This document shows, piece after piece, positions 1 through 5,104 of a stretch of DNA of 5,104 nucleotides; position 1 is the stretch's first letter; every line of letters starts with the position of its first letter. The DNA is from DATKMG01 sp035541995 (GTDB taxonomy: Bacteria; Acidobacteriota; Terriglobia; Versatilivoradales; Versatilivoraceae). Position numbers and translations under genes: made by a program. Under the pieces are notes generated by a model. It was not told the origin of the DNA and did not search any database. It was given only the letters and a program-made list of their open reading frames with translations. Where the stretch lies: the NCBI GenBank assembly GCA_035541995.1, contig DATKMG010000363.1, forward strand, positions 1 to 5,104, read 5' to 3'.

Positions 1-1455
1 CCAGGAGATTAAGTAAAAAGCGGAAGCAGCCAGGAACACCACCAACACTCCGATGCTTAACTTCCCCAGCAGCGGCATGACAAAATAGATGGCCATGCCC
101 AATAAAACTAGACCAAAGACTTTCCGCACCGACACCATCCACTCGCCGGAGCGGGGTAGGCTCTTAAGTCCCCCCGAGAAGGTCCCCAGAATCAGATAAG
201 GCAAACCCAGGCCAAGGGAAAGCACAAAAAAGAGAAAGAAGCCGTAGAGGGGATCTCCTTTAGTCCCGACGTGAACCAACAACCCTAAAACGAAGGGCCC
301 AATACAAGGGGCGGCGACAATACCCATCATAAGTCCCATCAGGAAAGCCCCTGCCAGTCCTCCCCTTGAATGGGCAGTCCTGGAAACAAAGCGGTTCAGG
401 AATGCGGGAAGGCGGAACTCGTAAACTCCAAACATTGACATGGCCAGTACGACCATCAGCCCGGAAAGGCCCAGCAATACCACCGGATTCTGTAAAGCGG
501 CCCCGAACAAGCCTTTTGTCATGGACGCAACCACCCCGAGGATGGAGTAGGTAATTGCCATGCCAAGGACGTAAGCAGCAGCCATCAGGAAGGTTCGGCG
601 CAACCGACCTTCACTCTGATTGGCAAAAAAGCCAATCGTGATCGGAATAATCGGGTAGACACAGGGTGTGGTGTTAAGGGCCAATCCGGAAAGAAATACA
701 AACACCAAGGTCAACAGCAGCCCTTGGCTCTCAATCATTTCGGAAATCGGGTTCCTCCGCTGAGCATTGCCAAATTGAACCAGCATGGTCGAAGAGGCAT
801 TGACAGCCGTGGCCTGCGGGGATTGTCCTAGAGCATCAGGGACGTGTGAGAAAATCTCCGGATTAACTTGCCGGATTTTCCCTTCTCTGGCAGTCACCAC
901 CACAGGGATATCGAGGCTCAGATTTGAAGGTGCAAGGCATTGTGTATCGTTGCAGGCCTGAATCCTAACATCGGCTTTAATTGAAAGCGTTCCTATCTGC
1001 AATGAACTCTCAGCCTTTCCATCTGCAATCGCGGTTACCACTCCCTGATAGACGGCGAGAGGTGCCCCGGGGGCAAATGCAAAGGTCTGGTGCGTTGGGG
1101 ACGGATAGCGCGGTTCTGCAATGTGAATCCCCGCGGGTGACGTCAAGGTGATTGTCGTTGGAATCAGGTAATCGAGAGTTGGAACATGGGCATTGATATG
1201 ATATCCCTGCGTGATCTCTAAAGTTACAGCCACCTTGAAGGCATCACCCGGCCGAATCGCATCCAATGAAAATACTCCGCGGGTCTTGACCACTCGAGCG
1301 CTGGTCTGGCCAAACAAAAAACTGCCCATCAGAAGTATTAATCCCGCCACCTGAGCTGTCACGATTGATGACTGGTTTTTTTTGGCTATCCCATAGATGG
1401 GTTTGTATGCCATCCTTTTTTGACCTGAGGCATTCTTTTGAGTAGGGGTCTTCAT
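1..1455 (-). CDS. dsbD: DsbD-like thiol:disulfide interchange protein, C-terminus cut by window edge
   Basis: An open frame of 485 codons runs off the left edge without a stop. The family carries reducing equivalents from cytoplasmic thioredoxin across the inner membrane to periplasmic thiol proteins. Residues 31-53 form a hydrophobic signal segment ending TSA, with probable cleavage after Ala53. Residues about 55-190 look like the periplasmic DsbD-alpha domain, with the redox pair in ACNDTQCLAP (Cys168, Cys173). Residues about 247-485 hold seven hydrophobic helices of the DsbD/CcdA core. Its two key cysteines are in NTTPCVYPIIP (Cys265) and AAPCIGPF (Cys384). E. coli DsbD has eight helices and a C-terminal thioredoxin domain, so the last helix and that domain, if present, lie outside the window. 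The start codon overlaps the coaE stop as ATGA, which implies translational coupling and decides the start. No good Shine-Dalgarno is visible. The 30-residue charged stretch before the signal core is long; Met15 is an alternative start. Confidence 0.9.
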   Translation of the reverse strand, partial: MKTPTQKNASGQKRMAYKPIYGIAKKNQSSIVTAQVAGLILLMGSFLFGQTSARVVKTRGVFSLDAIRPGDAFKVAVTLEITQGYHINAHVPTLDYLIPTTITLTSPAGIHIAEPRYPSPTHQTFAFAPGAPLAVYQGVVTAIADGKAESSLQIGTLSIKADVRIQACNDTQCLAPSNLSLDIPVVVTAREGKIRQVNPEIFSHVPDALGQSPQATAVNASSTMLVQFGNAQRRNPISEMIESQGLLLTLVFVFLSGLALNTTPCVYPIIPITIGFFANQSEGRLRRTFLMAAAYVLGMAITYSILGVVASMTKGLFGAALQNPVVLLGLSGLMVVLAMSMFGVYEFRLPAFLNRFVSRTAHSRGGLAGAFLMGLMMGIVAAPCIGPFVLGLLVHVGTKGDPLYGFFLFFVLSLGLGLPYLILGTFSGGLKSLPRSGEWMVSVRKVFGLVLLGMAIYFVMPLLGKLSIGVLVVFLAASAFYLISW

Positions 1456-2096
1456 GAGGACGCTTGGTGGAGCGGCCCCGATTCCAGGTCAACCCAGACG
1501 CAGTCGGTCAGTTCTTGCCAAAGCCGATCCACTTGAGCCTGCGTTTGTTCCAGGGAACCTGAATTGTCGATGACCCAATCCGCCAGAGATTTCTTCTCCT
1601 CGAGCGGGAGTTGAGCAGCCATCCGAAGCCGGGCTTCCACTTCCGACAGCCCGTTGCGAATACGCAATCGTTCAATCTGTTGCGGCGACGTGCAAGTCAC
1701 CAGAATCAAGTACTGAAAGGAAGTGTGAAAACCCGACTCGATCATCACCGATGCTTCGACGATGGTTCGGGGACGGCTTCTTTCAGCCTCTATAATAGCC
1801 AACTTCGTCTGGATTTGTCGAATCACTTCAGGATGGACTATCCGGTTCAGCTGCTGAAGCAAGGGGGGATTGTGAAATACCAGGTTTCCGAGCTTCTTCC
1901 GGTCAATCTCACCCGAATCATCCAGTATCAGCGGGCCAAACAAATTAATCACTGGAGCAAAACAGGGCTGCCCTTTGACGATGAGTTGATGGGCGATCTG
2001 GTCGGCATCCAGGACGAGACAACCCTTTCTTCGGAGTTGTTCGCACACGGTGGATTTGCCGCTGGCTATTCCGCCTGTCAAGCCGACACGCTTCAT
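1452..2096 (-). CDS. coaE: Dephospho-CoA kinase
   Basis: A complete 214-residue cytoplasmic enzyme of the P-loop kinase superfamily. It phosphorylates the ribose 3'-hydroxyl of dephospho-CoA with ATP, the final step of coenzyme A synthesis. Visible motifs are the Walker A loop GGIASGKST at residues 8-16, the LDADQIAH acid motif (Asp30, Asp32) that positions the substrate, and RIVHPEV at 85-91. The lid and C-terminal signature is RLRIRNGLSEVEARLRMAAQ, and WVIDNSGS follows near the end. Length matches the family (about 200-210 residues). The usual P-L-L-F/V-E motif after the second beta strand is replaced by EASVMIESG at 114-122, keeping the glutamate. The gene starts 12 bases after the folD stop and its TGA overlaps the dsbD ATG, so it is the middle gene of a tight operon. 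No strong Shine-Dalgarno precedes it, which suggests dependence on translation from folD. Identification is secure. Confidence 0.96.
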   Translation of the reverse strand: MKRVGLTGGIASGKSTVCEQLRRKGCLVLDADQIAHQLIVKGQPCFAPVINLFGPLILDDSGEIDRKKLGNLVFHNPPLLQQLNRIVHPEVIRQIQTKLAIIEAERSRPRTIVEASVMIESGFHTSFQYLILVTCTSPQQIERLRIRNGLSEVEARLRMAAQLPLEEKKSLADWVIDNSGSLEQTQAQVDRLWQELTDCVWVDLESGPLHQASS

Positions 2097-2108
2097 AGAG
2101 AATTTCTG

Positions 2109-3065
2109 CTACCGGTGTCTGACTGTCGACGTCTGATGGGTTCGTCGCATTCTGGCAGCCAAGACCGTATTTTTCATAAGCATGGCAATGGTTAACGGTC
2201 CTACACCTCCAGGTACCGGGGTCATGGCCGAGGCTACACCAGAAACACTGGAAAAGTTCACGTCGCCACAGAGTACATAATCCTTGTGCTCGGTCTTATT
2301 CTTTTCAATCTGCGAAAGCAGGCTAGGGTCCATTTCCAGGAGTCTGGTAACCTCGTCTCCAGAAATGCGGTTGATCCCCACATCAATCACCACGGCCCCA
2401 GGCTTGACGTAATCGGCAGTAATCATGGCAGGCCGACCAATGGCGGCGATCAGAATATCAGCCAGTTGACAGACTTCAGGCAGATTTCTGGTCCGGGAGT
2501 GGCAAAGGGTTACCGTCGCGTGTTCCTGCAGCAGCAGGAACGCCAAGGGTTTCCCGACCAGGTTACTCCGCCCCACTACGACGGCGTGGCTGCCTTTTAG
2601 AGGCACATTCTCTCGCCGCAGAATCTCGATTACACCGGAGGGAGTGCATGGGCGAAGTCCGGACCTGCCCAGTGCCAGGTTACCTGCATTGACGGGGTGG
2701 AGACCATCTACGTCTTTGGCGGGTTCTACGGCATAGAGTACTGCCCATTCATCAATCTGTTTGGGGAGGGGCAGTTGAACCAGGATCCCATCAACATCCT
2801 GCCGCTGATTCAGCATAGAGATTTGGTCCAATAATTCTTGTGTGGTGGTGGTCTCCGGAAATTGTAGTGACTCACTGAAAATGCCCAGATTTTCACAGGC
2901 CTTGATCTTACCTCTGACGTAGATTTGCGAGGCCGGATTGTTGCCAACTAAGACTGCAACAAGGCCAGGCAAAATTCCACTATTCCTGAGATCTGCAACC
3001 TCTTGACGGACTTCGTTGCGTATCTGCTGACCGATTCTGGCTCCATCAATCACTCTGGCAGACAT
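2109..3065 (-). CDS. folD: Bifunctional methylenetetrahydrofolate dehydrogenase / methenyltetrahydrofolate cyclohydrolase
   Basis: FolD interconverts 5,10-methylene-, 5,10-methenyl- and 10-formyl-tetrahydrofolate with NADP, supplying one-carbon units for purines and formyl-methionine. From the chosen Met the protein has 318 residues. The catalytic domain shows SQIYVRGKIKAC (Tyr49 and Lys53, the YxxxK pair), VQLPLP at about 96-101 and KDVDGLHP at 117-124. The nucleotide-binding half has VVVGRSNLVGKP at 162-173, DVGINR at 228-233 and the family signature TPVPGGVGPLTIAMLM at 282-297. The start at 3065 is preferred because it gives the usual N-terminus MSARVIDG. An in-frame ATG at 3107 would add 14 residues that do not look like FolD and would overlap the small ORF upstream. 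A GAGG lies about 14 bases upstream of 3065, farther than usual. The protein is about 30 residues longer than E. coli FolD (288), mainly through an insertion between GINR and GDVNF. It is followed by coaE after 12 bases. Confidence 0.95.
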   Translation of the reverse strand: MSARVIDGARIGQQIRNEVRQEVADLRNSGILPGLVAVLVGNNPASQIYVRGKIKACENLGIFSESLQFPETTTTQELLDQISMLNQRQDVDGILVQLPLPKQIDEWAVLYAVEPAKDVDGLHPVNAGNLALGRSGLRPCTPSGVIEILRRENVPLKGSHAVVVGRSNLVGKPLAFLLLQEHATVTLCHSRTRNLPEVCQLADILIAAIGRPAMITADYVKPGAVVIDVGINRISGDEVTRLLEMDPSLLSQIEKNKTEHKDYVLCGDVNFSSVSGVASAMTPVPGGVGPLTIAMLMKNTVLAARMRRTHQTSTVRHR

Positions 3066-3081
3066 AAGATGCAGTTGGTCC

Positions 3082-3198
3082 TCACTCCACAGAAAATACC
3101 GCTGCATAAGCTTCTAATGCTCCGCGAATTCCGAGCGCAATCATAGCATATCCTCTTGGAGCATCCTTTCCCAATGTGGTTTCATAGAGGGTTCCCAT
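3082..3198 (-). CDS. Possible small protein of 38 residues upstream of folD, function unknown
   Basis: An ATG-started frame encodes 38 residues and ends TGA 16 bases before the preferred folD start. The peptide begins MGTLYETTLGKDAPRG and its second half, YAMIALGIRGALEAYAAVF, would make a well-formed amphipathic helix rich in alanine. I do not recognise a family and assign no function. In its favour are the sensible amino-acid composition, the close spacing to folD and the fact that it explains why the longer folD start at 3107 is unlikely. Against it, there is no strong Shine-Dalgarno before the ATG, the frame is short enough to arise by chance, and an in-frame stop lies 12 bases upstream. 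It could be a real leader gene of the folD operon, the tail of a decayed gene, or chance. Confidence 0.35.
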   Translation of the reverse strand: MGTLYETTLGKDAPRGYAMIALGIRGALEAYAAVFSVE

Positions 3199-3233
3199 GA
3201 TCCGTTCAGCTCACCGCCGCGGATGAAGATTCT

Positions 3234-3326
3234 GGTTTTGGGGGGAGTGTGGGAGCCGATCTCCGAGCGGCGATAAGTCTAGACTCGGAGGTCGCCGCGC
3301 AGGAGCGCTGCTCTCACATCAAAACC
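3234..3326. repeat. Quasi-palindromic intergenic element with nested hairpins (REP/MITE-like)
   Basis: Several inverted arms share nearly one centre, around 3276-3283. The outer arms are GGTTTTG (3234-3240) with CAAAACC (3320-3326). Next are TGTGGGAGC (3248-3256) with GCTCTCACA (3310-3318), 8 of 9 matching. Inside these are CGATCTCCGAG (3257-3267) with CTCGGAGGTCG (3284-3294), 10 of 11 matching, and competing arms GCGGCGA (3267-3273) with TCGCCGC (3292-3298). The middle is a perfect 10-bp palindrome, AGTCTAGACT (3276-3285). The arms differ from each other mostly by changes that keep G-U pairing in RNA. This organisation resembles dispersed intergenic repeats (REP, MITE), but copy number cannot be judged from one window. 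A structured RNA or a DNA-binding site remains possible. Confidence 0.6.
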
Positions 3327-3376
3327 GCATTTTCATGAATGAAAGAAGCAATTTGGAGATAAAAGAGGCGGGACAA

Positions 3377-3442
3377 GGAGGATCAAAGATGAAAGATCGA
3401 GGATGGAGAGGACCTCAAATGATCCTCCATCCTCGATCCTCC
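3377..3442. repeat. Inverted clusters of heptanucleotide repeats
   Basis: From 3381 to 3408 the sequence reads as four consecutive 7-base units: GATCAAA, GATGAAA, GATCGAG and GATGGAG. After a 12-base spacer, 3421-3441 reads as three more units, GATCCTC, CATCCTC and GATCCTC, which are the reverse complement of the GAGGATC/GAGGATG type. GGAGGATC at 3377-3384 is also the exact complement of GATCCTCC at 3421-3428 and 3435-3442. The region can therefore fold in several registers. It resembles the short tandemly repeated heptamers found between genes in some bacteria; that comparison is inference. Confidence 0.6.
3395..3438 (-). terminator. Probable intrinsic terminator of glnA, formed by the heptamer repeat
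   Basis: The arms at 3395-3408 and 3425-3438 are perfect 14-bp reverse complements separated by 16 bases. In the direction of glnA transcription the stem starts 18 bases after the glnA TAA and is followed by TTTCATCTTT, a T-rich but interrupted tail. Position and stem length fit a Rho-independent terminator. The loop is larger than usual and the U tract is broken, so termination may be partial and read-through into folD is possible. Confidence 0.5.
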
Positions 3443-3456
3443 ACCATCGGGTTTTC

Positions 3457-4872
3457 TTAAATGTCATAATACAAGGCGAATTCGTAAGGATGCGGCCGCA
3501 AACGAATCGCGTCGACTTCCTTGAGGCGCTTGTATTCAATCCAGGTTTCTAACACATCCCTTGTGAATACGTCGCCTTTCAACAGGAACTCGTGATCGGC
3601 TTCTAGGGAACTCAAAACTTCCTCGAGGCTTCCCGGAGTAGACTTCACTCCCGCCTTTTCTTCCGGTTCCAGATCGTACAAATCCTTGTCAATGGGATCA
3701 GGCGGGACAATCTTATTCTGGATTCCATCCACGCCAGCCATCAACAAGGCCGCAAAACACAAGTAGCCATTGCAGGAGGGATCCGGGAAGCGAACCTCAA
3801 GCCGCTTGGCTTTCTCACTGCGCGAGTATGCAGGAATTCGCACACTGGCACTGCGGTTGCGTTGCGAGTAGATCAAATTGATAGGGGCCTCATATCCCGG
3901 CACCAGCCGACGATACGAGTTGGTCGTCGGGGCGCAGAAAGCCAGCAAGGCTGGAGCATGCTTCAGGATTCCCCCAATGTAGTAGATGGCAGCCTTGCTG
4001 AGGTCCGCATATCCACCAGCTTCATAGAAAACGTTCTTCCCACCCTTCCAGATGCTCTGGTGGACGTGCATACCGGAACCATTATCCATAAAGATCGGCT
4101 TCGGCATGAAGGTGGCTGTCTTGTTGTGCTTCCGTGCCACATTCTTGACAACATATTTGTACTTTAGCAACTTGTCGCCCATGGTAGTCAGTGTGTCGAA
4201 TCGCATATCAATTTCGCACTGTCCCGCTGTGCTGACCTCATGATGGTGCACTTCGATTTGCACGCCCATATCGATCAAGGCCAACATCATCTCGCTGCGG
4301 ATATCCTGCAAGCTGTCCATCGGCTGGACCGGGAAATAACCTTCCTTATAACGCGGCTTATAGCCCAAGTTCGGTTTTTCCTCGCGCCCGGAATTCCAAA
4401 ACCCCTCGTTCGAATCAAGGAAGTAATACGCTTGATTCTGAGACTGGTCGAACCGGATATCATCCAAGACAAAAAACTCGGGTTCGGGCCCGAAGTAAGC
4501 GGAATCCCCAATCCCGGTGGACTTAAGATACTTCTCCGCCTTCTGTGCAATGAATCGGGGATCGCGTGAGTAAGGCTGCAGGGTCACCGGATCTTTGACG
4601 TTGCAGATGATATCGAGCGTCGGGACCGTGGTGAAGGGATCCACAAAGGCAGAGGCGGCGTCTGGGATCAAAAGCATGTCGCTCTCCTGAATCTTTTGAA
4701 ATCCGCGAATGCTCGATCCGTCAAAGCCAATCCCTTCTTCAAACGCTGCTTCACTCAGTTCATCGAAATGAAGTGAAAAATGCTGCCACAAACCGGGCAG
4801 GTCCACAAATCGCAGGTCGATGATCTTGATGTTCTTCTCTTTCACAAACTTGATGAGCTCTTTGGGCGTCAT
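3457..4872 (-). CDS. glnA: Type I glutamine synthetase (GSI-beta form)
   Basis: A complete 471-residue cytoplasmic enzyme that condenses ammonia and glutamate to glutamine with ATP, acting as a dodecamer. Length matches the GSI family (about 470). The N-terminal beta-grasp domain includes FDGSSIRGF, with Asp51 equivalent to the ammonia-site aspartate Asp50. The catalytic domain shows GPEPEFFV (metal ligands Glu130 and Glu132), NGSGMHVHQS at 264-273, and NSYRRLVPGYEAP at 318-330 with Glu328, the flap glutamate. The substrate and metal residues Arg340, Glu359 and Arg361 are also present. DKDLYDLEPEE near 396-405 holds Tyr399 at the position of the adenylylated Tyr397 of the enteric enzyme, so control by a GlnE-type adenylyltransferase is likely, though no glnE or glnB is in the window. 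The start at 4872 is backed by AAGGAG with 6-base spacing. A near-consensus promoter lies upstream and a probable terminator downstream, so the gene is probably transcribed mainly alone. Confidence 0.98.
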   Translation of the reverse strand: MTPKELIKFVKEKNIKIIDLRFVDLPGLWQHFSLHFDELSEAAFEEGIGFDGSSIRGFQKIQESDMLLIPDAASAFVDPFTTVPTLDIICNVKDPVTLQPYSRDPRFIAQKAEKYLKSTGIGDSAYFGPEPEFFVLDDIRFDQSQNQAYYFLDSNEGFWNSGREEKPNLGYKPRYKEGYFPVQPMDSLQDIRSEMMLALIDMGVQIEVHHHEVSTAGQCEIDMRFDTLTTMGDKLLKYKYVVKNVARKHNKTATFMPKPIFMDNGSGMHVHQSIWKGGKNVFYEAGGYADLSKAAIYYIGGILKHAPALLAFCAPTTNSYRRLVPGYEAPINLIYSQRNRSASVRIPAYSRSEKAKRLEVRFPDPSCNGYLCFAALLMAGVDGIQNKIVPPDPIDKDLYDLEPEEKAGVKSTPGSLEEVLSSLEADHEFLLKGDVFTRDVLETWIEYKRLKEVDAIRLRPHPYEFALYYDI

Positions 4873-5026
4873 TCTACACTCCTTGTCACTGGCTGAATTT
4901 TTCCTCCCGGAACTTGTCTTTTGGAATTGGGTTTAAGGGTGAGAAACAATATCTCAGACAACCCGCGCCACACTGCACAGGCCCCAAGACGTCACCGATG
5001 CGTCGCTGCACTGGCTCCAAAATTTG
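4873..5026 (-). promoter_or_regulatory. glnA 5' leader, no recognised riboswitch
   Basis: If transcription begins about 7 bases after the -10 hexamer, the leader is roughly 150 bases long, which is long for an unregulated gene. I see only weak structure: a 5-bp stem TGAGA/TCTCA (4940-4944 with 4952-4956) and a short GACG/CGTC stem near 4988-5004. I do not recognise a glutamine riboswitch or a terminator-antiterminator pair. The start point is inferred from the promoter, not observed. Confidence 0.35.
4879..4884 (-). promoter_or_regulatory. Shine-Dalgarno of glnA
   Basis: AAGGAG is followed by 6 bases (TGTAGA) and then the glnA ATG. It is the strongest ribosome binding site in the window and fixes the glnA start. 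It suggests high translation, whereas folD, coaE and dsbD have weak or no such sites. Confidence 0.9.
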
Positions 5027-5032
5027 CTAAAA

Positions 5033-5061
5033 ATTCTAGGCGGAATCCATTGCTTTGTCAA
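5033..5061 (-). promoter_or_regulatory. Sigma70-type promoter of glnA
   Basis: On the minus strand, TTGACA (5056-5061) is a perfect -35 hexamer. It is separated by exactly 17 bases from TAGAAT (5033-5038), a 5-of-6 match to the -10 consensus. A start point near 5026 is inferred. No sigma54 pair (GG and GC at the fixed 10-base spacing in TGGCAC-N5-TTGC) was found between here and the gene. The sequence beyond it, 5062-5104, holds no gene I can support. Confidence 0.75.
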
Positions 5062-5104
5062 GTTCGAGTCTTGATTTTGCAGTGAGAAAAACGGCTGTAT
5101 GAGG

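Noticed and set aside
366..554. Plus-strand open frame of 62 codons.
   Set aside because: It lies wholly opposite the dsbD-like gene, and its translation is low-complexity, rich in Arg, Pro and Ser, as expected of an antisense shadow.
1611..2195. Plus-strand open frame of 194 codons opposite coaE.
   Set aside because: The minus strand encodes CoaE with all motifs here. The plus-strand translation shows no family features and extends across the folD-coaE junction, so it is a shadow.
3108..3456. A promoter for the folD operon in the intergenic region, for example TTGATC-17-TTTATC near 3350-3385.
   Set aside because: The best pair matches only 4 of 6 and 3 of 6 bases and lies at the repeat, so I could not support a promoter.
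3333..3539. Minus-strand 68-codon frame overlapping the glnA C-terminus and the repeats.
   Set aside because: It is out of frame with glnA and its C-terminal half is simply a translation of the heptamer repeats.
4940..4956. Hairpin TGAGA/TCTCA in the glnA leader as a riboswitch or attenuator element.
   Set aside because: Five base pairs with a 7-base loop and no U tract is too weak to claim a regulatory RNA.
4886..5011. GTG-started 41-residue frame on the minus strand within the glnA leader, ending just before the glnA Shine-Dalgarno.
   Set aside because: It needs a GTG start with a GGAG only 3 bases away, contains an unremarkable peptide, and a frame of this length is easily open by chance.
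4885..5030. Sigma54 site in TGGCGCGGGTTGTC on the minus strand of the glnA leader.
   Set aside because: The spacing between the GG and GC elements is wrong for sigma54 and the second element is not TTGC.

Overview
The window reads as an ordinary stretch of bacterial chromosome. All convincing genes lie on the minus strand, in transcription order glnA, (small ORF), folD, coaE, dsbD-like. Nothing convincing is encoded on the plus strand, and I see no tRNA, rRNA, CRISPR array, phage gene or transposase. Base composition is moderate in GC. The organism cannot be named from the sequence. A free-living Gram-negative bacterium fits, because the DsbD-like protein has a periplasmic domain and the glutamine synthetase is the GlnE-type (GSI-beta) enzyme. 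An enlarged FolD and a CoaE with an 'EASVMIESG' motif remind me of Acidobacteriota and neighbouring phyla, but that is a weak inference from memory.

Right end (about 3457-5104): glnA, a full-length 471-residue type I glutamine synthetase. It has a strong Shine-Dalgarno and, about 160 bases upstream of its start, a near-consensus sigma70 promoter (TTGACA, 17-base spacer, TAGAAT). The roughly 150-base leader between them has only weak hairpins.

Middle (about 3082-3456): an intergenic stretch rich in repeat structure. Just past the glnA stop is an inverted arrangement of heptanucleotide units (GATCNNN / SATCCTC types). These form a perfect 14-bp stem that could act as the glnA terminator. Next is a 93-base quasi-palindrome made of several nested and competing hairpins around a 10-bp perfect palindrome, like a REP or MITE-type dispersed element. 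Between it and folD is an unannotatable 38-codon ORF that ends 16 bases before the preferred folD start.

Left part (1-3065): folD (one-carbon/folate metabolism), coaE (last step of coenzyme A synthesis) and a dsbD-like thiol:disulfide transporter cut by the window edge. The folD-coaE gap is 12 bases and coaE/dsbD share an ATGA overlap, so these three very probably form one operon. The grouping is of housekeeping functions with no obvious single pathway. No clear promoter for this operon was found. It may start within the repeat-rich intergenic region or be fed by read-through from glnA.

I do not see a new biological system here. The most unusual items are the two structured intergenic repeats, the small ORF ahead of folD and the insertion within FolD.
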